58,562 nt of DNA from Branchiostoma floridae (lineage: Eukaryota; Chordata; Leptocardii; Amphioxiformes; Branchiostomatidae), in assembly GCF_000003815.2 (NCBI RefSeq), contig NC_049981.1, forward strand, positions 2,286,140 to 2,344,701, given 5' to 3'. Under the pieces are notes generated by a model. That model was not told the origin of the DNA. It ran no database searches and saw only the letters and a program-made list of their open reading frames with translations. A program made the position numbers and the translations under genes. Position 1 is the first letter of the stretch. Each line of letters begins with the position of its first letter. Positions 21,301 to 34,000 of the stretch are shown here, one piece after another.

Positions 21301-24300
21301 TTCCAAACTTATGAAATATAAAAAAGGACGATCTAACTGGACATATGCATATACAAGTGATTCTTTCTTTGGCAGTTCTTTACAGTGGATTATGCATTTA
21401 CAAAGGTCTTCTGGCCCTCCAAAACTTTGACCCAAAAATTAAGCCCGGACAGCACACAGAATGACATGGTCACCGTCACCTATCCAATGCGTTAGTATCA
21501 GTGAGTGAAACGCTTTAGGGGAAAGATCACTTATGAGTCTAGACAGCAATTTTTGTTTTAGAAGTGACCTAAAATGTGTTTTTCTGGGATTGGTGGCATT
21601 CTGGAGCTGGATGTTACAAATATTAAAGGGTTGATGGATTTTTAATTGCGTTCGGAACGCTTTAGAATAATGTTGTTTGGATGTGGTTACGTATCCTGCA
21701 GGGGGTCAAAGGTCACTAATATTCGTTTGGATGCGGTTTAGTGTTTATTATGTATTTGTACTTCCCGCACGCGGCTTTGCCGAATGTGCCGATTTTAAGG
21801 TGAAATAAAGTTCAAAGTTCAACGTGGATATGCTTTGTAAGCCAGTATGGGCAGTACTAGGGGCCGAACTATCCTGTCCGTGTTAGTTTTTCATGGACTG
21901 AACTTCAGGTATGTGAATTTTGATAGCTTCTTTCTACCATAATTCCCATGTAAAAGGATATGAAGGGAAATTGGTGGTCTTTCTTCTCTGTTGATCGTTT
22001 CTGGTGGATCTCTCTGTTCTGGTATCACCTGCAGGTGAGGCGGTATGGGTGCCCCCTGGCGGTGCAGTACTGCCCCAGCATGACCGATACCCCGACAACC
22101 GTAAGGTAGTGCTGGATAAACAGAGGGAGCGTTTTGCTTCCTTCTATCTTGATCCAGGCATGCTTCCCATGGTAAGTCGACAAGACCGATTCACAGAAGA
22201 TACGAAACAGATATTGAATGATAAGTACTGGCAACAGAAAAGTATCACGTACATGATTAAAATGAATTCATTCATAAAAAGGTGCAAACTGACATTTTTC
22301 TTAAAAATTGATGTGAGATATCTCAGTTTACGTAATTAATGGACAGTGTGACAATGGGCCGTGATTAACATCATTGTGAAAACATACCTTTGCCAAATAA
22401 TTTGTTATGTAGAATGATGTCTGTAGACAAATGCGTTACTCATTTCATTTTCTTTATAATTAAATGCTTGGAGTTGGTTTATAAAATTTCGGCATTTATT
22501 ATGCAAATTAGATACCAATTTACAATTAATTGATATCAAATTGTATCAAGCATTACTTAAGCTATCAGCATACCAAAAATCATGATGATCCTTTGATCCA
22601 TTCTTGACTTATTCTCTTTCAAAGTCTTTAAATACACCTCTTACTCTCTTCCCTCTTTCTCAGTTACATATGTGACAACTTTGATGAAAGTACTATAATG
22701 GAATGCAGTGGATTTATGAACTTTTCCTAATCAATTATGCAAATTAGCTGTTAACTTGCATAATAAGTATCACATTATATAAGTCTTCATTTAGGCTATC
22801 TACATGCCGAAAATCATGACGATCCGTCAACACGTTAATATTTTCTCATTAATTATGCAAATGAGATTATCATTTGCATGATAAATATGTATTGACATTT
22901 CTCTCTTTCTCAGCTACATATGTGACAAGTTTTAAAGCCCTATCATGGAATGTAGTGAATTTATAAAATATCCTCATTAATTATGCAAATTAGCTGTTGA
23001 TTTGCATAATTGTTATCTGATTATGTAGGTCTTCACTTACGCTACCTACATACAAAAAAACATGATGATCCGTCAACATGTTCATATTTTCTCATTAATT
23101 ATGCAAATGAGGTCACCATTTGCATAATTGATATCTGTCGACATTTCTCTCCTTCCCAGCTACATATGTGACAAGTTTGAAAGTCCTATCATGGAATGAA
23201 GTGGATTTATAATTTTTCCTCATTAATTATGCAAATTAGCTGCTGATTTGCATAATTAGTATACCATTATGTAAGTCATCACTCATTCTATCTACATACC
23301 AAAAATCATGACGATCCGTCAACACGTTGTAGAGTTATTCTCATCCAAAGTTTGAAAGGAAACCGGCGCCTGCAGTTCCAAAAAAGCTGCTAGGGGGCCC
23401 AAACTCACAGCACTTACTCTCTGCCTCGAGGGCTATCTACCACTCAAAAATCATGATCACAGCATGTCCAGAACACGAGATATCAAAAATTGAGGTTCTG
23501 CTGCAGTACCTTAGCAAGCCGCTAGGGGGCCCATTATCGAACTTGACCTTCGTTTTCCCGACCCCTACCCACCTACCAAATATTATCGGGATCCATCCAA
23601 GACTTCTTGAGTTATGCTGTTAACAGACACACAGACACACACACAGACAGACTCACAAGCCCAAAACATAACCTTAGCCATTCTGGCAAAGGTAAAGAGA
23701 CTACTCAAACACTAGTGTTGGCTATATCAAGACAGGTTGGGCTTGACTTCAAGTAATATACTAGCCTGGAATCCAGCCGTGTTGTGCTTTGGTCGCTCCC
23801 CAGAGGTACGCTTCCTGTCAATGTTGTCAGGAAGCGTTAGCCTGAGTATCATCCGTATTCTACCGGGGCTCCTTACACTCGCTATACCTAAAAAATACTT
23901 TTTCAGGGAAGTGAGTGTAATAAGCCCCGGTAGAAATAGGATGGTACCCAGGCTAACGAAGCGTGCCTCTGGGGAGCGACCAAAGCACAACACGGCTGGA
24001 TTCCAGGCTAGTAATAGACGATTAGTAATGTCAACCGAAAATTACCAATCCATCAATTATCATACGCATGTAAACATCCTTTAGCACACAGCACAATTTG
24101 AACACTACTGTCTATGATATGAGAGGTGTGGTATAAAAGATTGGCTTTGTAGTTCTTTCTGGTTACGAAATTGAATGTTGTGCAATGTCCACGTTATGCT
24201 GTCACGTTATGCTTGTTTTTTCTTTCGAAAATACAGTTACGAGACCTCCCAAAAGAGGAACACTTCTCCTCCAGGCAAATTGTAAGTATGTTTCTACGCC

Positions 24301-27300
24301 ATTGAATAAAGGGCTCTATGCATTGTGGATCTATCCAAAACTGGGGTTAGGGCCTCATCGGTCACATCTGAAATTCTCTGAAAGTCATTTCAGTACTAAC
24401 AAACATACTAACAACAAACATTGACCACTGATTTTGGGTTGTTTCAATTATTTATTACTCCTATTTGATGGTTACTACTTTATGCCATATTGTTGTGAAT
24501 GTATCATTCATTAAGTTTAGTCATTAAGTGATCCTTTTTTATATACTGATTTATTGTGATTTTGAGCTCCCTTCAGTCATTCAGTTAACAGGTAAAAGTT
24601 TATTGCACAACAATTATAACGGGTACAGTGTAAGGCAACGTAATGCATATTGTACGTGTATAAGACTACTGGCTATATAATAACATTAATCTACTGGCTA
24701 TACAATAACATTAATCGGGTACAGTACAGTACATGTAGATTCTATACTATGCAATAATGAAAGAATACACAATGTACCTACCTACCTACCTACCTACCTA
24801 CCTAGTCCCTTGACCTCCAGGTCGTTGGGGGGACAAGGTAGCCATGAAGATAGAGAGTACATAATGTACAATGTTAACAAAAGTCTAAAAACTCAAACCT
24901 GCATGAAATATTTTGTTTTGTGATGGTGCGTATGGTGTGTTGTGAGGTTGATATGGTTTGACCTTTGGCAAAATTATTCCATCATTGTTCTTAGATATCT
25001 ACCTATGATAGACGATGAGATCCAAAACTATACCTTTTTAGTGACCTCACCATTTCATTTTTTATTTCTTTTTGTTACACCTGCACCTGGCACATATCTC
25101 AATGTGTATATAATGGTTCCTTCCATACAGAGGTGATGGTCACTGTTGCTCTTTCTACTAGTTGTGGATCTGTGCAGCCACCCGCTTCACCCTTTACATG
25201 TTCTGCTGGGACATATCCCTAATGTGTATATAGTGATTCACCCCGCACACAGTGGTAACAGGGGTGGCGTACAGTGTCTTATTCTACTATCTGTGGATCT
25301 GTGGAGCTAATTGCCCCAGCTGGCGTGTTCTAGTATTCAGTTACCAGATCAACTAGGACCACTCTACTCCTGTCAAAAGGGGTGTAAATTTTTAAAGACG
25401 AACCACAAAACTACAGCAAACTTCTAATGCACGCTAAAGCACAGTGGCTCACAACATCTACCCCCACAGCAAACGTGTCGCAATCCATCCAGAGGTTCTA
25501 AAGATATCGGTCCGGAAACACAAACTCCAAAACATGATTCCTACCAAAAACAGTACCTGCATTTTTTCATGCAGGTAACTAAAGAAAGCAGCCTAAAGAT
25601 TCACAAAACACTTATCCTGAAACAGTGCTATTGACGATCGATTAAATATAACCTACGTCATAATTCACTTCATCATTATCATCGTCTTCATCTCTTTCCA
25701 TTGACGCGGGCAGTCATTGTCCTCCACTGTCTTTTGTCTGATGCTGACTGCTGCCCACCACCATCCACTCCAAGCTCGCCCCCCCCCCTCCCAACAGCAG
25801 CCCAGCTCAGCAAGGTCCCGCTCAACTGCTCTTTTCCATGTCATGGCTTCCCCCTCTTCCTTCTCACAGTTGGGCAGCATTTTAGAACCACCCTGGGAAG
25901 TCTCAGCATTGACATTCGCACAACCTGACCAGGCCAACGTAGGCTTTGCCCTTTGCACGAGTGTGGACAGTTTAGGTTGACCGGTACGACTCTTAAGGTG
26001 CACTCTCACTGCACTTGTGTAAAGCTTGCGTCACTGCGGGGTTCGTTCACTGCGTCACTGTTTTGGTCTTTTCTCCGATTTTCTTTTATAATTTAGATAT
26101 TGCGTAATACGTAAAAGTATGACTTACAAGACGACAAAATACACAAAAAGTAAGAAAATTCTTCCTTTATCTCTGAAATTCGTTGAGTATCTTTCGAACC
26201 CCGCAGTGACGCAAGCGTGACGCAAGTGCAGTGAGAGTGCACCTTTATCTATGTCGTTGCTGATGTGTTATTAACATCTAATCCGTAGGATTGCACGCAG
26301 CCATCTGTGATACACTTACTCATCTAATTCACTTACCCTTTCCCAGGGGTCTCTGTTAAAGTCAGCTGCGATCATGGGCGGGACGAACCTATTTCTCGTC
26401 GTTGCAGACGGCCGCTGGACAACATTTGACGGCATCAAGCAGGCATTCCCACCTGGGGAAACTCCAAAAGTAAGAAAATCGGACGAGATCTTTCACGGTC
26501 TGTCCCGAGATGATTACCATTACCATTTAGGCCATGTTGCTTTAATTATATGAATGACATACGAGCGCGCATGGACTTTCGTCCGTTTGTAACAAAATAA
26601 AAATAAATCGCACAAAGCAGCAGCAAAATGAACCGCAAGTATATGCCGTAAGTTGAAAAAATGTATCTGAAGACGAATATTGATGTTGTAGATTGCGAAA
26701 GTGTATTCATTCTAAAGACAAAGAAGACAATATGAAAGAATAGAAATGAAGAGTCCATTGTTTTGCATACCATACTTTGTGAGTTTAGTCATTTGTTCAG
26801 GTATCAAACGGCTTGTGCTAGAACAACCAAACTTGGTGACTTTTCCTAGAATATTGTTACAAAATTTACAAATATTACAAAAAATAGATTAAGTTTATAA
26901 TGTTTCGTGTTGCCATGGCAACGGGTTTCTGAAAGGCAAATTTTACAAAAATCACTAAATTTGGTTTAAATAAAGGGATTTTAAGATTTTCTTGCTAAAC
27001 TAAACTTCTTTTCATATATCTTTAATATCTAACACATGTTAATTTAAACATTTATAATTGAATATTCATAAATTATGCTAATGATATAACGTAATCGGTC
27101 AAAATCCAAGATGGCCGACAATACCATGATTAAAAGTATAACCAGCTTAATTTCGCTCGGATTTCATAACTACTTGGTATTTTCTTACAGAAAACATTCA
27201 TGTGAACGTTTTCAATCCATTTTCATGGGGTTTTAGCGTTATATGTTGAAAAAAATATATCTTAAGACATTTAAGGTTGATAATCCAAGATGGTGGCTAG

Positions 27301-28061
27301 CTAAACTACAGATGACGTCATTTTATGACGTCATTTTGACGTCGTTGCGTCGGCTTTTGACAACAGAAGTATTATAACACTTAAATATTGACAAGAAGCC
27401 TTTATTGGTAATTTTTTGCGTGAATTATTTAGGTATTATGGGAATTCCCCGTTTTAGCCCAAAAAATCAATTAATGATGTCTTAATTACGTCATATTACG
27501 TCATAATGATATGAAAATTTCAGGAATTATGAAACTCGGCGAGCATATCTCCCCCTACAAATTTTGTGATCGTACAGTAAGCCGTTTTGAAAATACGAGG
27601 GGGGGCGAATCCCCCCCCCCCCAGTCCAGGGAATGCCCAAAAAGCCTAGTCTGGATAGGGTTAACTAACTGCTGTCTACCATTATTACTACTGCTACTTG
27701 TTTTAGCTACTACTTCCAATATTGCTACTCATTGTAGTACTGAACTACCTGTTCCATACATTTCCAAGGAAAGATATTCCTTTGCTTTGAAAAGCCAATA
27801 AAGGAAGGGTTACTTTATTGTCTTGTAGGGAATGGCCGACTGGAAAACGGATAAGCATTTCGGAGCACAGCGTCTGCAGGGCGTCAACCCCACCTCCATC
27901 CGCCTGTGCAAGGTCATCCCGAGTGGGTGAGTCGGCAGCCTGACTAAAGCACGTTTCTCCCTCCCACTGGTTAGGCCGCTAGAAGCTTAAGCTTGATGAC
28001 CAACACCTCTACGTTAAAGTCAATATTACATGTATGCAAGAACAATTGAGCTAAGTACTGC

Positions 28062-28094
<33 letters not shown>

Positions 28095-31000
28095 CATGCG
28101 TGTGTGTGTTTCTGTGGGTGGGTGGGGGTGTAAACGGCATAACTCAAGAAGTTGTGGATAGATCGTTATGATATTTGTTATGTTGGAACGTGTTGGCAAA
28201 TGGAGAAACAATTGTGGTCCCATGTTTGGTTTCCGTAGCACTCTTCCGTTTCTTTTCTGTCTCGTGTCCTGGTCTTGGTATGGTCATGATTGGTAAAATT
28301 TGCGAAGGGGGCAAGAATTTTAACCTTAGGCCATAGCAAGTAAATTTTATGGATGACTGCAGACAGCAAAAATAGTAAGATAGGGCGAAAAAAACAAGAC
28401 GGGTAAAAAAAACAAGCTGGCTGAATTTTCAAAATAGACACCATAAACATTGTAACAAGAATTTTGAAGCTACAAAACATGGTAGCACAGCTACAAGTCA
28501 TTCATTCCTGTAGTCAAGACCTACACTACAGTCATGGTTACCTTGCTAATGTCACTTCTACAAGTATCATCATTAGGCTAAAACACAACATATTTGCTCA
28601 TTTTGGTAATTTTAATGTTTAATGTTAACCATCTCAAAAAAAAAAGAAAAAAAAATCTTTTTTTTCTGAAGTCATGCGAAAAATAATGAGCGCGCTGATG
28701 TCATCCATAAAATTTACTTGCTGTGGCCTTACTGTAGAATTCGTTTGCAACCCAATACGTATACTTTGAGAATTTACTCACCTGTTTGTCGTACAGTTTT
28801 GGCGTGACGTCACCCATGGTACAACCTTTCCTCCAAGGCCTGACACTGGACGCAGCGATGGCAGCGAAGCGGGTGTACATCGTGGATCATTCAATCATGA
28901 AGATCACCGACAACAAGAACAACAGACCTGTGAGTACATCTCTTGCTTCGTGTAAAACATACGCTGCGATTAGATCTGTGTCAAAAGCACAGTAGACTGT
29001 ACAAAATTTAATGAACTTTCCAAGGCGTAATGGCGAGGTAACGTTTTATAGTTTGAAGACTTTACTTTTGGTAGAATCTTGCGTAGCAGTTTGTTTATTT
29101 GGGTGAGAATTCTTTTGCATTCGTGCCATTGCATAAGCATGTTTGAGTAGAAGTGCTATTTTCAAGTTGATGATTATTTTGATAACAATAATTGATTTCA
29201 AAGAAAATACGTACGTCTACACTCACATGTGCTCAGGAGTTTTAACTTACATTACTTTAACCCTCCAGATGTGCGCTCCCTACGGACTGTTCTTCGTTAA
29301 TAACAACCAAGACCTAGTTCCTGTCGCCATTCAGCTGTACCCTAACGATGACACAAAAACACACCCGGTGAGGTTTGTTGTCATGGTGGTAGAAATGTGT
29401 TGTAAAATCAAGATAGTTAACGATTTTTTGCGTTCATTTCCCGATATATGACGGTTAATCATAATTGTAGATGACGACTTTACGGATTGTATGAGTATGT
29501 GTACACTTTGGTTGGTAAATTATGAGTTATTTCTCACGATTCTCTAACAAGGTCTCGCGACTTCCTGAAATATCTGTAGGTGCTCGTATGTTGTGTTTAT
29601 TTGTTGTTCATTACATATATGCAAATGAGTTTTTCATTAGCATAACATGCGTCCATTGGTTACGTACCGTCACTGTACAGTGAACGTGGCCTGCACGTAG
29701 AAAATGCAGAAAAACGGAAAATATACAACCAAACCAAACACAATGCTCCCCGTCAATTGGTAGCTTCGTCCATTGACCCCATGACCTGGACTGTCTGTCA
29801 TGTTTGACAAACGACTAGATCTAACAACTCTGACCTCTACTTCCTGTCGCTGTAGCAAATCTGAACTTTGCGGTCATCTTCCCAGTCACTGACTTCTTGC
29901 CACTCTACTGACAGATCGAAATAAAGACTATTAGACAAAGACAATAAAGATCCATATATTTCTCGATAACGGTGACATGTAGGTGTTCCTGCCGGGTGAT
30001 TCCGAGTACACGTGGATCATGGCCAAGATGTGGTTCAACTGTGCCGACGGGAACTACCACGAGGCCGTCCCTCATCTTGGTAAGATTTATACCTATGCCC
30101 TTTATATAGGTAAGAAGTAAGGAAATCATTCAGATGGAAAATGACGGTCTCTTTCAAAACTGGGAGTTTTTATTTATTTCAAGGAAGTTGCAAACTAATA
30201 GAGAAATTAATGGTATCAACTGACGGAACTCTTATATCCGTTCTCCGCTTCAATGTATTATTTGAGAAACAGCTTTATAATCACCATCGGTCCTTGGTGA
30301 ATGGGTTAAAGTCATGGCTAGTGTGTGGATAGGTGGTCACTAGACGAAGGATTCTTTTTGCTTTTGTTAGTTGGAAAATAAGCCAAATACCTCAAAAAAG
30401 TTATCCCATTAGTCAAGGGATCTTGTATAGAGGAATGCGGGGTTGACTGTATTCTGTTCTTTAAAGCTCGGAACTTACAACGGTATATTATTAAGGTTTG
30501 TGGACGTAGGAAGTCTCGATTGTTGCTGTCGACCAGTTCCTGTTATTCAGGATTAAAGGTCTACTACGCAGTTTTTTGCGCTCAAATTTGAAATATTCTA
30601 GAACTAAGAAATCTCAGATTTACTACTACTTTTTGACACTCTTTGACACTTTTGTGTCATTATTTCACGTTTGCAACGTAGAGAATTAGCCTACAAACAT
30701 TTCGGCCTACGCGCGCTGTAACTTGTTGACCCCCCTGATTAGGCACTGGTGAGAATTCAAACAAGAATCAATCATCAACGGTTATTGGTCGGGAATCTCC
30801 GGTGAGTTCCGGGTGCGTGACGTCATGACTCGGTAGGCTCGGGCAGACTCGGGACTACTCGGATTTCGTCGGTGAAGAAACAAAATGGCTGAAACCCAGC
30901 GCGGGCGTGCAGATTCCCAGGTTTTCAAACGTGCTCGCACGGGGAAAATATCGACTCCTGACATGCCTTGAATAGTGTTCCGTAACGTGGTAGGCTTGAT

Positions 31001-34000
31001 TCAACTAACTATATAAAGAAATGGCCGGAAAATTGATTTTTTGTTTTCAGTTTGAAGCGCAAAGATGCCGTAAATGTACGTCTGTTCTTCACAGGATTTA
31101 CTCATCTTCTGATCGAAGCATGCGCACTAGCAGCCCACCAGACCCTCGCCCCGTCCCACCCGATTCTGCGTCTCATGCAGCCGCACTTCATCTACCTTTT
31201 CCAGATCAACTCGTAAGATATTCACATGCATATACATGTATGTATACCCGTAAATAGTTTCGTCAGGCTGGTTCATCAAATGAACATATGCATGTAGTTT
31301 TTTTTACGTAAAGAAGATTTTCCTACCAAACAAACGTTTCTCCACAGGTTGGCCCGGAAAACGCTGATCAACGAAGGCGGCGGTCTGGATAGAGTTACAC
31401 AGATCGGGAGGGATGGCGCCTTTGAACTCATCCGAGAGAAGTGAGTGAAGAGTCGAAAAATAGTCATAATCACTCGCCCATTGCAGTTTAATGAAAGTAC
31501 ATTGCATAACAAGTAAAATGGGAGGAACAGGAGTAAACGAAAATGTAGTAGCTGGCATAGTAAATTTACTCGTGAACTGTGTTTTTTTCATTGTGTAAAA
31601 TATTTACCTGTGTCATGATTTGCTAAATCTCACAGCTGTTTTGGGCGATGATCTCCACAGGCTGAAGACTTGGCGGCTTAATGTCGAAGGAACACTTCCA
31701 GAGGATCTGAAAGAGCGAGGGGTGAGAAAATTCTATCATTCGAGTCATGACAAATATCAACAGCCACATATCTAAATCTGTATTGCATTTACATGAATGT
31801 CTGACGTAATAAACAGAACTATTTCAAAAACTTCGCACTGTTAGGTAGATGACGTGAAGGCCTTGCCGAACTACTACTACCGTGACGACGCCCTGCGCCT
31901 GTACCCCTTGATCCACAAATACGTCACAGAAGTCGTGAACTTGTTCTACGATGATGGCAGTAAGTACGCATGCGCAGATATTGTTGTAATGATCCGGTTT
32001 GCCGGATGTGACACGTTGAACCAATTTTTTTAAATTTTCAGCAGTCAGATGTTCAATGACAGCCATGCCCGTAGCTAGCTATGCTTTCAAACGGATCTGC
32101 ATGAACCGAAAAGGATAACAACGAAGGTATTTTTTTCAGATGACTCAGAGAAGCTAAAGAAGGACCCGGAGGTTCAGGCCTTCGCGAGAGCTCTCGTTTC
32201 ACCGGACGTTCCCATCAAGGTAATTCAGAAACAGTTTATAATAATCCCCAAGCAGATCTATCGGGGGCAAAGACAGTATCCAAAAGGCCAAACAGTGACA
32301 AACTGCCCCCCCCCCCTCGTTTTAGCCCTTTGACTGCTGTCTTTGATCCCGATAGATCTGCTTGGAGATTAGTCTATAGTAGTTTGCAGTAGTTTGTGTC
32401 GGTTGTTGAGACGAACCTTATAGATACAATATTGCTTTGACTTTTATTATCGGCGCGATACTTAACAATGAAAAGCATTCCTTGTTCGAGCATGAAAGTT
32501 AGGAACTTGCCTGATCAGAAAATCAAATTGTTCACAAATTCAAGAAACTTCACTCACCTTCTCACAACCGGGACGGGGGGCGGAACCGACTTCCTACGAA
32601 GGCCCTGTGCTGACGTCATGCCTACGGAAGAATCACTTGTCTACATCACTCGGGTCGCATGGCTGAAGAAGACCGAGAGATTCGGAAATTCCCTGCGACT
32701 AATTTTTTTTTAGTTGGATAACAGTTTAATTTTCTCATTGTGTCTGTCTTATTTCTGAGTCGCAAAATCTCCTTACTTTGATGTTACTCCTCCCTGTCAC
32801 AGGGGGTTCCCGGGGGCGAAAAGCCGGGGTTCACCAGCCTTGATGAGTTGATCCAGACGGTCACCTCCATCATTTTCACCAGCAGCGTGCAGCACGCAGC
32901 CGTCAACTTCATGCAGTGGGACCAGTACGGCTTCGTACCCAACATGCCGCTGTGGCTGGAGGGAAATCCGCCCACAGATAAGGTAAGTGTCGTTGTGTCA
33001 TGTTTGCTGAGATAGTCAACAAGAAGTATCAGATTTTGTGCAGGAACTATGAAAATTCTTCAGACGTTCAGTGTCATGTCTGGTAGATTTGTTGAATTTC
33101 GCCATGTGTGTGTACATCCGCTGGCCCCGAGTCCAAGATGGAAGGATGTGTGGCTGAAAATATTGCATCTTAAGACTTGCAGGATGAAAGTCTACTTTGG
33201 CCAGGGTACAAAGTTGGTGCCGCAGGAAAATGTACAGACAGAATTTACGATATTTAATACAACAAAAAAATTATTTAAAAATTCTAAATATCTATTAGTT
33301 GACCTTTGATTTATCTTGTTAAGATTCGCCTTTGCATTTTAACACATAAGAGATAGTTCCTTTACCGATATATTTATTACTTTCATGGAAATACCTTGCA
33401 ATCGTATGGGGTCCTGTGGCTCAATCGCCAAGGTGTTCGATATATTCATAATACAGAGGTTCTGTTTTCGAATCCGTTGATGTGCCTCTGATCTTGTGCC
33501 CCTGGGAAAGACACTTTACACGACTTTCCTCACTTCACCCGGGTGAAATGATTACCTAGCTTCGGCTAGGGCCGTCCCTCGGATATGACAAACCTGGTGT
33601 GTTGCACCGTCATGAGGCGGTTTATCGGGTGCAGTGCAATACAAACCAACCAGCCAACCTGGTGTGTTACACCGTATATGTTTACCGGGTATGCAGTGGA
33701 AACAAAGAAATTCTGCCAGGAATACTTAGTCGTTTGATATTTCAATTCCATAGAGCGAATTGACAGAGAAAGACGTCTTGAATGCTCTCCCTGGAAGGAG
33801 GAAGACTGTTGAGATCAACCTTCTGACTGATGTCCTGAGTGAGCGGGCGACAAATCCTTTGGGGAACTTCTTAGTGCCGTACCTCCAGCCAGTACAGGGC
33901 CCACCTGAGCTGCCGGCGGTGGGAAGGTAGAAGATGCTTTGATATCTTTTTTAACGTTTGTAAAGAGTTGGCCACATCTAGGCATTGAACTAAATTGAAA

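Noticed and set aside
22655-23345. CRISPR-like array (regular repeats in lipoxygenase intron 4)
   Set aside because: Units are ~247 bp with no spacer-repeat alternation, and the context is an animal gene; it is an ordinary tandem repeat.
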